A stretch of 29,957 nucleotides of DNA from Saccoglossus kowalevskii (taxonomy: Eukaryota > Hemichordata > Enteropneusta > Harrimaniidae): the NCBI RefSeq assembly GCF_000003605.2, contig NW_003131853.1:781273-811229 (forward strand), written 5' to 3'. This document shows, in pieces, positions 8,565 through 20,690 of the stretch. The notes below the pieces were generated by a model that worked only from the letters and a program-made list of their open reading frames with translations, was not told where the DNA came from and ran no database searches. How positions within the stretch are numbered: position 1 is the stretch's first letter; each line of letters starts with the position of its first letter. The position numbers and the translations under genes are program-made.

Positions 8565-10400
8565 CTGAAATATAAAATAAACAAGTTAATGAGCAGAAAT
8601 CCATTTCAAGATAGGCCTATAGGATAGGCTATCAAATATAATTCACCTTACTCATGTCTGCATTAATTGGTAATTTCTTAAATTTATGATGAAATATATT
8701 TGGTATTATTTGTAACCATATATTTAAAATGGTAAGTGCATTTACTGATCACCACTAGTATAGTAGTTGTTTCACCATATCTTGATCATGTTCTTACTTG
8801 GGTTGAACATTAAAAGTGTCAACCTCTACTTTGGGCGAGTGTGCAACTCAACAGGGAGGCCAATGTCACTGTAACACAGGTGAGTGTGCTATAGACTATG
8901 TAGGGAACAAAAACCACTGTACCCACAGGGCGAGTGTACCACAGACTCATTAGAGGGGTCAAAGACACTGGCAGGGTTTCATTTACTTCAAGTTTTGAGT
9001 AACCATAGTTGATGTCCACAGATATTTTGATTCAACCAAGCTTGGCTGATCGACCTGCAATAAATTTGATGATAGAGCTGGCTGAATAGCCATGTTATGC
9101 AGTTCCAGACTATATTATTTCTGCACTGCAAAATGCACAGTGTGTATGGGTAATAGAAATAAAACATCAGCAATCACCACAAATCAGAATGTATGCAGTA
9201 TTATTCTTGCATAATAGCCTAATTATGGACATAGCGCATAATGAAGAACATTGCAAGAAAATTAATTTTTCAGATTTACGTACACGACACCAAAACAATG
9301 ATAGCCATCTGCAGCGGCTCCATCATGGACCCAAAAGTTGTGTCAATCCTCAAAATGTAATCAGGCATACTGCACTAATTGGCGTCAGTATATTTTCCCA
9401 GAAATTACGTTATTTAAGGAAATTTTACATATATCGATGTTGCTGCTAAGATACCATACGAATAAACCTCTCAATTCAGAAATATGGTGCAAATTTGCGG
9501 CATCACTCAATATATTTATAACCACTGTATGCTCGTTCCGGGGACATTTCATTCATCCACAGCATAATGTCCACAGTCAAAGTAGAATGTATCTGATATG
9601 TATCACATAATTCTTTGAATAAAAATGTGCAAAATGTACTAAAATTGTTGTAAAATGACTGTGTTAATATTAAAATGATGCATTTCTCAATAATAAAACT
9701 AAGCTTGTGGAAAAAAGAAAGTACATAAACCCAGGCCCATTTATTGACCATCAATATAGATGCATTGAACGGATATTTTTTCCCATTATTATTTTCATTA
9801 TAAAAACGATTTGAGTGGCATCGGCTATCCATAAACTGCCCTAACATAATTAATCCAAACATGCTGGATTTAACATTAATTATTCTATCCATCTATTCTA
9901 GTCGACATTCATGCACATGTATATTCAAAAATATTATGATAATACCTACGAACAATAAATTGTGTATGAATTAATGCATCTTTTATTCTCAGTTATATTA
10001 AAAAGGTTCCATTTTTTTGTAATATGTTATTTTATGATAATTTAAAAAAAACATTTGTGTTGTTATCTCATGGGTACCAGGATGTCTGAAAGCTAAAAAA
10101 TTTCACCCAATACATTTAAACTATTATCGTCTTTCTAACATTATAGTTTATACACAGCCATCTGTGCAGGGATTAATTTAAGTCACAGTACCAAATAATG
10201 AAATTTACTATAAAAATATTCGAACTGACATTGTTGGACGGTACATGTGTAACCAGATTATTGGGTCTTAGTAATTACACATGAATAGAGATTTTGCACC
10301 ATATGGATGCAAAGGCAAGAGAAATGATTTAAAATCTCTGCAATGCTATAGAAAATTTCAGATCATGCTCTATGTGAGTATATGAACAACTGTCTAAGTT
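8565..10400. other. Non-coding stretch upstream of exon A
   Basis: Presumed start of the long intron preceding exon A. It begins with the acceptor tract TTTATATTTCAG on the minus strand and contains the three-copy repeat at 8833-8975. A somewhat more CpG-containing patch at about 9190-9560 carries overlapping short frames on both strands (up to 129 codons on the minus strand, 9503-9892) with no recognisable domain or supporting splice context. Not annotated as genes. Confidence 0.6.
8833..8975. repeat. Three-copy tandem repeat, 46-49-bp unit
   Basis: Units begin at 8833 (GGGCGAGTGTGC), 8879 (GGTGAGTGTGCT) and 8928 (GGGCGAGTGTACC). They share a middle resembling A-GACTCA...AGGG and an end near CACTG. 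It is GC-richer than its surroundings. Confidence 0.65.
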
Positions 10401-10432
10401 TAAGGAATAAACCATGAATGTGATCACAGATT

Positions 10433-10444
10433 GGGGGGGGGGGG
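10433..10444 (+). repeat. Poly-G run (12 G)
   Basis: Twelve consecutive G followed by further G-rich sequence up to about 10470, which could form a G-quadruplex on the plus strand. Confidence 0.9.
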
Positions 10445-10576
10445 TGATGATGGGAGAGGGGGGAAGGGGTGTGGTTGATAAAAAATTAGAAATAACTATC
10501 ATAGAAATATTAAAATTGTTTTTGTCATTCCAGAAAAATAATTGTAAGGTTCATAATCAGATCTGCAACACAATCT

Positions 10577-10578
<2 letters not shown>

Positions 10579-10614
<36 letters not shown>
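10579..10614. repeat. (AC)18 microsatellite
   Basis: Thirty-six uninterrupted bases of alternating A and C. Confidence 0.97.
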
Positions 10615-10617
<3 letters not shown>

Positions 10618-10898
10618 CACCCAGAAAATAATAGTTGATTCTGAAATATGAAAGCTATGTTGAATGAGCCATTCACAATGGTGTTTGCAGAATGCATCAG
10701 TATTTGCAGAGGGTGTGTGACTGACTGCTCAACCATGCCAATCCAATACATATTTGGACCATTCATAACACATATGCATCATCAAAAAATAATTCAGTAT
10801 TTATGATACATACGACAATTATTGCAAAATATTGAAATTTAAATCAAATTTGTGAGCATGTTTACATAATCTTTCGATCACATCATCTACCAAAAATA

Positions 10899-10913
10899 TT
10901 TTTTTTTTTTTTT
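10899..10913. repeat. Poly-T run (15 T)
   Basis: Fifteen consecutive T. No retroposon body or target duplication was recognised beside it. Confidence 0.85.
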
Positions 10914-13900
10914 AAATGTGATTCTAACATCAATGTCCTAAATAACCTGTTCACTGCAAGACCACACGTTATATGTGGTATGTAAAAACAGAACAAACAA
11001 AAAAATGATGTCAAAAATCGGGTGGGATTTACAATAATACATATTTGTTGATTTGTTAATTTTGATGAAGTAAGGGTATCTCAATGTAATATTCCCCTTT
11101 TCAATGATCAGCATTTCAACATTTAATTAAAATTCAAAATTAAATTGTAAATTTTTTTGGCTGATGTAATATGAAAGACCTTGCAGAAAATGGAAAATCA
11201 TCTATTGTACACACTAGAAAAGGCAGCTACAGACAAATAAACAACTAAATTCAAATATGTAATTTATTGTTTACTTTATACATATACATGTAACTACAAT
11301 CAGCAACTCGGGGGACCATGTTAACAGTAATGAAGAATGTACAACAAAAGCCAATAAGGAATACTATAAATTGGAGATCACAAATGCCTTCTCAAGGTGC
11401 CATGTTAAACCCAGATTGTCTGCATTGTGTCTGTTTTGTTTTTCATTGAATTCCGGGAATCTTTTAGTTCCGTATTCAATATGAGAAATGAAGATGCCCT
11501 TTAAGATTGTTTTCTGGAGAAAAATCATCCTACATCAAATTTTCTTAAGAAATTATGAATATTGTTTTAAATGAAGCTTAGGTAAAAGATGTAATCTGAA
11601 CGAACACTGTAATAATGTGTTGTATAAAATGATTCATATTTACAATTTGATGCGCAACAGAAACTACAATGCGAGTGTGATTCACTGTTCGGAAAAATAT
11701 GAAATAGTCACTGCATCAGTTTTTCAGACTTGTGCAAATTTGTCTGTCACAAACTTAAAATTGACGATTTCAAAACATAATTTCCCACCAAAAAATTAAA
11801 TGGGGATGGCAGGATAAGAGTTAAAACAAAATCCAATTAGCTCAGATAAAATAAATTTACAGCACGTTGTAACTTATAGCGTTACAGTGACAGATGTATA
11901 ATAAAAATCAGTTGTGAAAAATACTAATGTTAACCATTAATAAATACTATTAAAATATTTGCCACTGAAACCTTTGAAAATATATAATACAAAATAGAGA
12001 GCATACAGAGATTTGTTGAGCAAAAAGGGGCTGAACCAGTCCTTTCTCATGCGTGTTGACCTTTTATAATAATATTTCGTATTCTACTGAAACATTTTAA
12101 AAATCTGAAGGCCACGTCAATTTTCAATGGATCCGAGATTTAATATCACTGACAGTGAAAACATTTCTGCCAGAGTTTGAATGGAAGATTATCTGGAAAT
12201 GGAAAGATTGTGGTTGGTTCATACTAAGAAAGACAGGAACTGAAAGTACACATGGGTGGTAGTAAAAGCAGCTATTAGCAGCAAGGACATTTAAAATAGC
12301 CTGGTGTATGTCTTCTGGTATATAGTCCTTTTATAGGTCATAAACTTCCAATCACTAATTCAGGTAATTGTGAATGGACAAGACCACCACTGTAATTTCA
12401 CCAACAACACTCATTGTTATGCTGGCCATTATGATTGCTTTGTACAGTAAAAACATTCACTATATCCCCAAGAGAGGAAGGAAGGAAGCAGAGCTTAAAC
12501 TTGCACTGTTCTGGAAATCATCAATGTCGTTTTTCCACATGTATGATGATCATAATAATACAACTAGATACAGTTTGGAATTCTTCTACCCAAGACACTT
12601 GCTTGGTTTCGTTCATTCACCAAAACTCAATTATTCAACTGTACTATAATGAATAGTTCCTAGCTTGTTACCACATTTTTTTTAAAGTTCCTATCAAGCA
12701 TATAAAACAAATTGTTGCCAAGCAAGTTTTGGGACCAACTGGAGGATTTGGTGAACCAAGGCAATGGCATAAGAAAGGAAGAGGAATTATTCATGATCAA
12801 AAATGTGTACAATGATAATATGGTTGCAATAATGTATAAAAGTTTCTGTTCTCCACTACTAGGAAAATGGTGAACCCCTTTTCTATGCCAATGTTAGAAA
12901 TCATGGAGTTAATACATGGGTAGTACACATGTACCAAATAATTTGAAACAAATCTTTTGCCTCATGGTTCATTAGTGTTTCTATTCAGAGGTATGATTAA
13001 ATGTACAAGTGCTAGTTTATTGGTGAAGTAGTGGGAATGGTACTTTCAACTGGTGGTGTATACTATACTCCTTAGTCTGGCAATCTAATATATCATGCAT
13101 GTTTGGCTGCACTTCACAAATTATGCGGTCCAGCAGCTTTGGCACATTGAGAGCAGGTACTATATAACTGTACTCCCGGCAACCAGTCTTTTCACTACAC
13201 ACTATAATTTGTCGGAAAGAATGTAACTTGTGATAGGTGTGTCAACTTGCATACCTACGTACAATGAACTAGCATATCATAACAGGCTTTACAAAAACCA
13301 AAAGGACAAATACTCAGTTCACTGGTGGTAAAGAGAATTAAGATTAATTTAAGTCCATCAATTATACAAACATATTCAAAGAGTAGAGACAGAATTTATT
13401 TCCAGTATTTTATTACATGCAATGTTTTGACTTGTTCGAATAAGCTCAGAGGCCTGTGACTTGTTATTGATGCCACAAGAATGTACTAGTAAATCAGCAA
13501 CTTAGTGCCCTATAGTTATTTGTTGATATTTTGTGGCTTTTAACTTGGCTTCAAACTATATGTACTTAAATTTAATGATCACTTGTTGTTTTTCTTTGTT
13601 ATCACAATGGCAATGATCATAATAATGATGCTGCCATAAAAGGGAACTGTTGAAAACAGTAGGTGCCAGCAAGCTGCTATGGTAATGTTTTTCTTTCTTT
13701 TTTACCCCTTTATAACAAAACAAATAAGAAAACAAAATGTCAAAGGCCACACCAGTAATTTTATTTTATTTTTGCAATCTGACGATAAGAAACAAGGCGA
13801 CATGCATGAATCCACTCATTTCATTAATCTTGAAAAATTTAATATTGCAGTGCCACATTTTTTCTGTGCAACTTTCTACATACTAACCAGGATGACAAGA

Positions 13901-14560
13901 AGGTACTCCAAACTGGCCTTGTAAACCATACAAATAAACTTACAATGGATCTGTCCGAACAGGTAGTGTCTGACTGAGAACTACACATGTCAACACAGAA
14001 CTTGAATTAAATTTAAAGTAGCAAATTCATTTCACTCATCTCCTCAGCAGAACCTCCTGGGGATATAAAGGAATAAACTAAAGAAATTACTTGATACGTT
14101 ACTTTCTACAGACATACCTCCTGGGGACACTATGGATCAAAGACTATACTGAACTCTGACTTGACACCATGTTTCTTTTGCACCCAGCAGTGTGACAAGA
14201 TTAAATTTCAGATGAACACAGGAGAAGCTGATGAGGTGTGGCAATAGATTAAATTTCAGTTAGTCAGCATGGTCAGAAATCAAATTTCATTTTAATTTGT
14301 CTACTCAAAATGCCTAACACCAGATGAACTGGTGAATGTGTAATACAAGATTTTTCAGTCTCAGTCTGTCATCTTGAGTTATTAAAACAGACCATTTTTT
14401 CTAACAAAACATCTTCGGTCTTTAATCTTGGCACGCAGCTACTTATCATGGTCTAAGAGGTTGAACAAATTAGCCTGTAGTAGGAAAATGTCCATGATGC
14501 TTAGTGATGGCTATGAAAAAGCTGGTCTCAGCTAAATGACCCATTAAGATCTGGTCAAGA

Positions 14561-15500
14561 CCCTGGTCAAGTGTAAGTGAGCAGTTAACTCTTAAAGTGC
14601 CTGTGAAAAGCTCACCTATGCGTTTATGTGTTTGGTTTCATGCAAAAGACATTTGTGGAAAAAAAAATGAAAATTAAATAATAAATCATCTTCGAGTAAA
14701 ATTTTAAAAAATTTTCCCAGTTTTAGCCACACCCCCACTGTCGCCTGTTTCAGAAATCTTTCGAAATGAAACTATGCCACCAAGCGTCAAAGGGGAAAGC
14801 CATGCAAGTGCCATGCACTGAATACCATAAGAACTTGTAGTTGTAAAACTATTCCTTTTACAAGTGTGTAAATTACTAGTATGCTAATGAAAATTATAAT
14901 TACAAAAATATTTGAGGATTGATTAAATATGGAATAAATGTCTATCAATTGTCATTTAATTTCATTTCCGGAGTGCAAAATATTATTGAGCAATTGGTCT
15001 TTTGGTGGCATTATACTGCACACCCATGTACAGTCAGTATCCCAATATGCCATCACTAACATTTGATCGACACTCACAAAGCACCGTTGGCGAGTGAAAT
15101 TAAAAACTGATTATAAATATGAAGTCAAGTAACATCTCAAACAAATCGCCCCAAATTTCCGTTGAATGCGTGTTTTGTTGCATCAAATTTGAAATCTAAT
15201 TTTAAGACAGAAGCTTGTGATCTTGCGCATCAAATATGATACAGGGTCAAGCGATTGATCAATGACCTGAAGTTTCACCTTTCAAAATGGTGTGCTCACT
15301 GATGGTATATCTCATGTTAACAGATGCAAAGTTACGATCAAAACATTGCCTCAAAACAAATTCAAAAATTATTTTTACTGCCACACATCTGTAGTTGCAT
15401 TTATGCCGTAGGTAAATTGATTTAAGTTAACATTTTGGTTGAATCGCCAAGAGTCAAATGCATGCATGTTTTAGTACCTGCGTGTACCTGTGATCACCAA
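14561..15500. other. CpG-richer island in AT-rich DNA, possible decayed interspersed repeat
   Basis: This stretch keeps clearly more CpG dinucleotides than its neighbours (CGTCAAA, CGAGT, CGCC, CGTTGG, CGATTGATC). A short inverted pair, ATGCCACCAA at 14774 and TTGGTGGCAT at 15003, lies inside it. No coding frame. Could be a younger transposon insertion; no ends or target duplication were established. Confidence 0.35.
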
Positions 15501-16145
15501 GTGATAACCAGACAAATCGTTCTGTGCAACATGAATCAAACATTTCATTGGGTGAATGATTTGTGTTGATTTATTTGACAGCAAACTCAAAATATACTAT
15601 TGTAAGTCACAATGACAGGTTACAAAATTAATATACAAGAACTCTCTTAATGAATCAAAGTGTTACTATACTAATAAAACAGCGTAATATTTTTTTTTAG
15701 ATTAGTTAAAAGTTAATGGACAATAAATTGGAACCTGAAGCGTTTTCTAGAACTGTGTCAACTTAAGTTGGACTTTTAGTGGGGGTAGAGGTGGTCTGGG
15801 AATTAAGGAATTAAGTTTGTTATCCTACTTTCACATTGTCCAACAAAATGTAAGTCCCTCCAATGCATGAATGCAACTTGGTTTAGCCAATATGCAAACA
15901 TGCAAAAGCTTAAATCTTAAGTATGTACTAGAGTATACTTTGAACACAACTGTTCTGATGATCAAATATAAAGAGAAACTACCGGTACAAACATCTACAT
16001 GTATAACCACTATTCTACTACACATCAAGGAGACCAGTGTCTCCAAATCAACCCTAAAAAAACCAAATATGAACTAAAACTGTAAATACCACTCACACAT
16101 TCAACAAGCAAATCCTAAAAAAGACAAACCACTTCACTTGGTGTA

Positions 16146-16372
16146 ACTTCTAAAACCAATGGAACAACAACAACACATTTGGCAAGAATTGCAAGTAAAA
16201 CATGTAAAGCAGGAAAAACAATAAACATGCTATTAAATATAGCAAATTATTAAACTAAAAACTTTTAAAACCAATGAAACAATAACGCATTTGGCAAGAA
16301 TTGCAAGTAAAACATGCAAATCAGGAAAAACAATAGACATGCTATTACATATAGCAAAATATTTAACTAAAA
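16146..16372. repeat. Tandem duplication, 112-115-bp unit, two copies
   Basis: Copy 1 (16146-16260) and copy 2 (16261-16372) share ACTT.TAAAACCAATG, TTGGCAAGAATTGCAAGTAA, AACATG, CAGGAAAAACAATA.ACATG, CTATTA.ATATAGCAAA and TTAACTAAAA. Copy 2 has lost three bases in an AAC run. The two copies are roughly 90% alike. Confidence 0.9.
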
Positions 16373-16703
16373 ACAATATTTTAATATTCCAACATAAGCT
16401 GCTGAATTCTGGACTATTATTATAAAATGTGATCTGATTACATACATTATTACATAGTAAAAATAGTAAAATGTTTACAATCTAGTATTATAATCATCAC
16501 TTACATAGTGAAATGATATTCAAAGCTATGATTACACCAGGGAACAGATAGATGGAAAACAAAACATAAATTTATTAGCAGAGCAACCACAGACAAAATA
16601 CTCCATAATAATCTGTTCACTCACCAATACCAATAGAAACACACCCCTAAAACAGTTACTATTAATTACTTCTACCATGCAACTTAGTTTTATTTAGAAA
16701 TAT

Positions 16704-16758
16704 TTTGCACTTGTGCAAATCCCTTCATCACTGACACTTAAAATTTCAGTCACTGATG
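16704..16758. repeat. Two adjacent inverted repeats
   Basis: TTTGCAC-TT-GTGCAAA (16704-16719) is a perfect palindrome with a 2-bp centre. CATCACTGAC (16726-16735) and GTCACTGATG (16749-16758) form a second stem with one mismatch. They could be the centre of a decayed foldback element or dimeric protein sites. Confidence 0.55.
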
Positions 16759-17368
16759 ACATTAGGCATTTGAGGCCTGTGGTATACGTTTCCATGGTAG
16801 CAGCACTCTCAAACTGGATTGAGTTTGCAAGTTATTATTGAATATAATAATGAACTAAATGTGAAACATAATATTTCTGACCCATAGATTTAATATCAAA
16901 TGAATGATACACTTTGGGTTTTAAATGACCTAAACTATTTGTCACTACAGAAGGCATTTGATTAATTTCATCTTGGTGAAATCCAAACTACAAACAAGTT
17001 TTCTATTGATATATACTTGTCCTACTAATCACCAATAATAATTATACATTATAACTATGATCTAAATGAAGCACATTTTCGTGATACAACATACAATAAA
17101 TTAATGAGTTAAATTGAATATTACCACACAAATTTTTACATTTGATTAATGAACTAGTGGTTCCATCATCTACAAATTAAACTTAAATGATAAATCAAAT
17201 GGTATGAAAAATTGTTTGTAGGCATAGATGTGTTACCGGTAATATAGAATTTAAAAGGAAGCCACCACATCCCGGAGATCCTGCACCCAATCCAATCCTC
17301 TTCTAACCAAGCCTTCTCCTGAGTGGGAAACCCTACACCATCACACTGAACAATTCCTGCTTTACAGA

Positions 17369-17377
17369 CCCCCCCCC
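17369..17377. repeat. Poly-C run (9 C)
   Basis: Nine consecutive C inside a GC-richer patch. Confidence 0.9.
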
Positions 17378-18240
17378 TTTCTCCCAAGTTACAAATTAAT
17401 GAATTCAACATACAAATGAGGTACAAATATTACCTATAAATACATGATAATATTCAGAGTAATATTTGTCCGTATTTTACAGTACTCTCCAGCAAAATGA
17501 AACCATATTTAATTTATGGGGCTTATCCACCACCATCCATTTTATTTTACATGTAATTTAATATTAAGTGGGGCTTTGTAGGCAAATCAAATATAGGGAT
17601 TTATTATAATGCTGTTCAACATTTTAGTTATCATATTTATATGATCATATCAAAATTCACAATAATATTTCATTAACTCATAAAAAGATGGAGGCACTCA
17701 GGGTGAATAGAGGTCATGTGCCTAATAAGGATTCCAGAGTTCCTTGTACATGTACTCTTCCTGTTCCTTGCATAACTGCACATAATTGAAATTCCCAGAC
17801 CTTCACACAACATAATGTACAGTCAGTTTTATTTATCAAATGTCTATAATTAGTTCACCATGCATGTCTGCATGCATGCTTGTATGGTGTGTAAATACTG
17901 GGAAACCAACCAAGTTGAGGTCATCAAACATAAAAGGGGCAAGCAAGAAAACTTTCCATTCACACACATGCTTGTTTATGTGAGGCTTTTGCTTAGTAAA
18001 TACCAGCCCACGTTAGTAGCCTCAGGCCGACAATAAATACCGCTTGAGTCTCCAGATGGAGTCTCAGTTACAAGTCTTTTATATTTAGTGATCTGAGGTC
18101 ACAGAAATAGTCTGTTTTGAAAACCCTTTAACAACAATCACAATAAGAGCAATTTACAAGCTGAAGAAAGAGGGGTATACTGTGTCAGGCAACAGAATAG
18201 AGATAGAAAATATACAGATTAAGATCGAGTTGCCCAAGCA

Positions 18241-19160
18241 GCTTAGTGTGGGACTTTTTTTGCCTTCTTTTAAAATTTATCTATGGCCATAATCCCTTCA
18301 TTACTGGCTGGGACGTCTTATGATTAGTGAAGGGCTATATGTGTATAAGCTAATACACTGAATGCGACAGCAACTTGAATTTAACTTGGTCCAACGCCAA
18401 CGATGGTTATAATCTTGGCAGCTGGACAATAAATTGGTGGTATTAGTCAGCAAATTAATTGGGTATTCGGCGACAAATTAAAATAACCCTTATTTGGGAG
18501 GTTTTAACCGCCTGGTCAAACAAGTTGACGGCATAAGTTGATGATAATTCAATTTGTAAAAACAACTATTCAGCAGAGTGACCAGCCTGTAGCTGTGAAC
18601 ACAATGTATTTGTGTTCAGTATTTGCATGTACTTGTAATCTGTCGTGTGTACAACCACAATGTACATGCGTATTTGCTCTATTCAAGTATTGCATACAAT
18701 TCAATGTAGTTTGTCAGAATAAGTCAATATTCAGTGCCTTCAGGGCCATGATTTTTGTCGATTGTTTGTACAAACTTGGCAACAGATTGTGTTTCACAGT
18801 TTCATTGAGTTCATATTCTAATTTACTTTTAAATGTACTAGAAACTATAATACAAATGAACTTCAGGCACATTCACTTTTCCAGAGTAGGAGAGAATTAG
18901 GTTTGTTTTTTACAAAAAAAATGTTGATATGTTGATGAGAGTACCGGTATAACCAGTAAGTGAAACCAACTGACAGCCAACTTGCATATTAGTGACAACC
19001 GTGCGCCAGAATGAATGAACTATACTGCTTAAACTGATTATAATACAACCTTAGCCTAACCTATCACATAGTTTTATCGCAATTATTATAGAAAACAAAA
19101 CCTATTTATTTATTTATTTTTATTATGTCTATTTAACTAGAATTACGCATCTATTTGTCC
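18241..19160. other. Non-coding stretch with AT-rich homeodomain-like words
   Basis: 18424-18486 contains ACAATAAATTGG, AAATTAATTGGG and ACAAATTAAAATAA, each holding a homeodomain-like TAATT, AATTA or ATAAA core. A 120-codon plus-strand frame at 18538-18900 has no recognisable domain, is cysteine- and phenylalanine-rich, and has no supporting splice or promoter context, so it is not called a gene. Confidence 0.45.
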
Positions 19161-19167
19161 ATATTTG

Positions 19168-19505
19168 ACAGGTCAGGGATCGAAATACTCTGGTGCACAC
19201 TGCACTATGCACATAGATTATTAGCTAGTGCAAGTAAACTCAAAATTTAATGTGCACACTGTGCATGTAGAAATTAACAACAAATTCTCATTATATTCAC
19301 TAAGCCTAAATTAAGTTCAACCAACATTGTAAGACAACTAAAAAAAAGCAAATTCTTTCGTGATCGCATCAATCGAGAACCCGTCAATTTTATTTAAACT
19401 TTAAAAGTGGTGCATTTCACAACAAGTTGGTGCAGGTAAATTTCAAATTTAACATGCACACTGTGCATGCAGGGAAAAAATTCTATTTCAATCCCTGCAG
19501 GTCAG
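19168..19505. mobile_element. Candidate MITE with GGGATYGAAATA ends and internal 45-bp direct repeat
   Basis: The left end, CAGGGATCGAAATA (19174-19187), is inverted at the right as TATTTCAATCCCTG (19484-19497). TGAC/GTCA words lie just outside both. Inside, 19226-19270 and 19428-19472 form a direct repeat (about 80% alike, offset 202 bp), each containing the palindromic TGCACACTGTGCA. No coding frame. Confidence 0.6.
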
Positions 19506-19734
19506 ACTATTGTTGCCATGGGTCACCCAAACTCCAGCAATGAATGTGAATAGGCATACACTATTAGCATAGCACATTTCCAATAGCAAGATGCCATGGT
19601 CAAAGCTATTGCCAGACCAATGTAGTCACTTAGCACTACATGTATAGCAACAATCATTCAAAATTCATTCCTCATGACTGCATTATACAATTACAGTTGT
19701 ATTAACAAGTACAGAACAATATATTTGTGTGTGT

Positions 19735-19750
19735 GGGGGGGGGGGGGGGG
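19735..19750 (+). repeat. Poly-G run (16 G) after a TG repeat
   Basis: A short TG run passes directly into sixteen consecutive G, then CAAATTTGC. Confidence 0.93.
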
Positions 19751-20550
19751 CAAATTTGCTGATAAAGTGTTGTGTGAAAAAACTGGGCAAACCAAAAGTG
19801 GATTTTGATGGCACAAAAATTCGGTTTGACAATGTTTTATTTCAATGAACTAAAGATACAGGACATCTGACTAGCACCAACCTTTCATTGTCCTGAGAGA
19901 CAGAGAAGATGTCTACCCAGTTCATAGATTACATATTCTATTCTAAAATGACAAATTTCAATATCCATACTGTAATCACATAGGCCAACCTGTGAGATCA
20001 CCTGTCCATATATACAATTTATACACCATATAATTTAATTTAAAGAAGTAACAAGAACACGAAATGAATTATCTAGCAGTTACTTTATCTCTGCATAAAC
20101 CAATTGCCGGTATAAGAAAAAAATAAGACAATTTAATATCTTCATTCACAATACCAATTACATACACAAAATGTACATGCATTGAATGCACAAAATAAGG
20201 CAAACAAAGAAACCATGAACATGCTAACTTCACTAACTTATTTGTATTTTTCCCATCGCTTACACAATTTCAGGGTATTTAAGGGATTATAATACTCTCT
20301 ATATTTTCTCTATTCCTAGCATACTAGTATTTGCTTATGTAAATGACAGTGTACAATATATAGATCATAAGATTCAATTCAATTCTTTGACCAAATACCT
20401 TATACAAGTACAAGTAATCTGTGAATTTGGACTGGCATATAATTGACAAATGAAGTTTGTAATAAATTGTAATTTCAATATATTGTTTAACAATCTTGCT
20501 ATTTAAATAATTAAAAATAAAACAGTATTTTTAGCACTCATCACACGTGT

Positions 20551-20690
20551 ACCATATTTGCTCTATTAGAAGCCCATCTTCAATAAAAACACACATACAC
20601 ACAAAATTGCACTTATTGTAAGCTGGATCATTTATTGACATCTATAATTCACACAATTGCATGTACTACGCTAATAAGAGCAAATATGAT
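20551..20690. mobile_element. TTTGCTCT-type MITE, about 140 bp
   Basis: The terminal inverted repeats are CATATTTGCTCTATTAG (20553-20569) and CTAATAAGAGCAAATATG (20671-20688), which match with one 1-bp indel. TTAGAAGCCCATCTTCAATA inside the left end is shared with the fragment at 6202-6236. The element is non-coding. The superfamily is not determined; target duplications are not clear. Confidence 0.7.

Larger units (their letters stand above)
10401..14560. other. Non-coding stretch with simple repeats
   Basis: AT-rich sequence with a G run at 10433, an AC repeat at 10579 and a T run at 10899. Short open frames (for example plus-strand 12374-12649, 91 codons) have no recognisable motif. A 12-bp word, ACCTCCTGGGGA, occurs twice about 63 bp apart near 14050-14130. 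No gene is recognised. Confidence 0.6.
15501..18240. other. Non-coding stretch with tandem duplication and hairpins
   Basis: Contains the duplication at 16146-16372, the palindrome pair at 16704-16758 and a C run at 17369. A GC-richer patch at about 17250-17380 contains an 86-codon minus-strand frame without recognisable features. Nothing else identified. Confidence 0.6.

Noticed and set aside
8819-9173. Two short minus-strand frames across the three-copy repeat
   Set aside because: They follow the tandem repeat and lack any cadherin or other signature; not in phase with exon A through plausible splice sites.
9503-9892. Minus-strand 129-codon open frame
   Set aside because: Rich in F, I, N and K as AT-rich non-coding DNA translates; no recognisable motif, no agreement with cadherin phase or sequence.
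15270-15360. Minus-strand CFDRN followed by an open stretch, resembling a cadherin DRE motif
   Set aside because: Translation around it has no other EC strand or calcium motif and stops soon; chance match.
17166-17426. Minus-strand 86-codon frame in a GC-richer patch
   Set aside because: Crosses a poly-C run and shows no domain; possibly a repeat fragment but no ends were found.
18538-18900. Plus-strand 120-codon open frame
   Set aside because: Longest frame in the upstream 21 kb apart from one on the minus strand, but no domain, no splice or promoter context and a composition expected by chance in about 30 kb read in six frames.
20630-20645. ATTGACATC resembling an antisense DVN linker
   Set aside because: The minus-strand frame reads DVNK then a stop codon, and it lies inside the MITE at 20551-20690.
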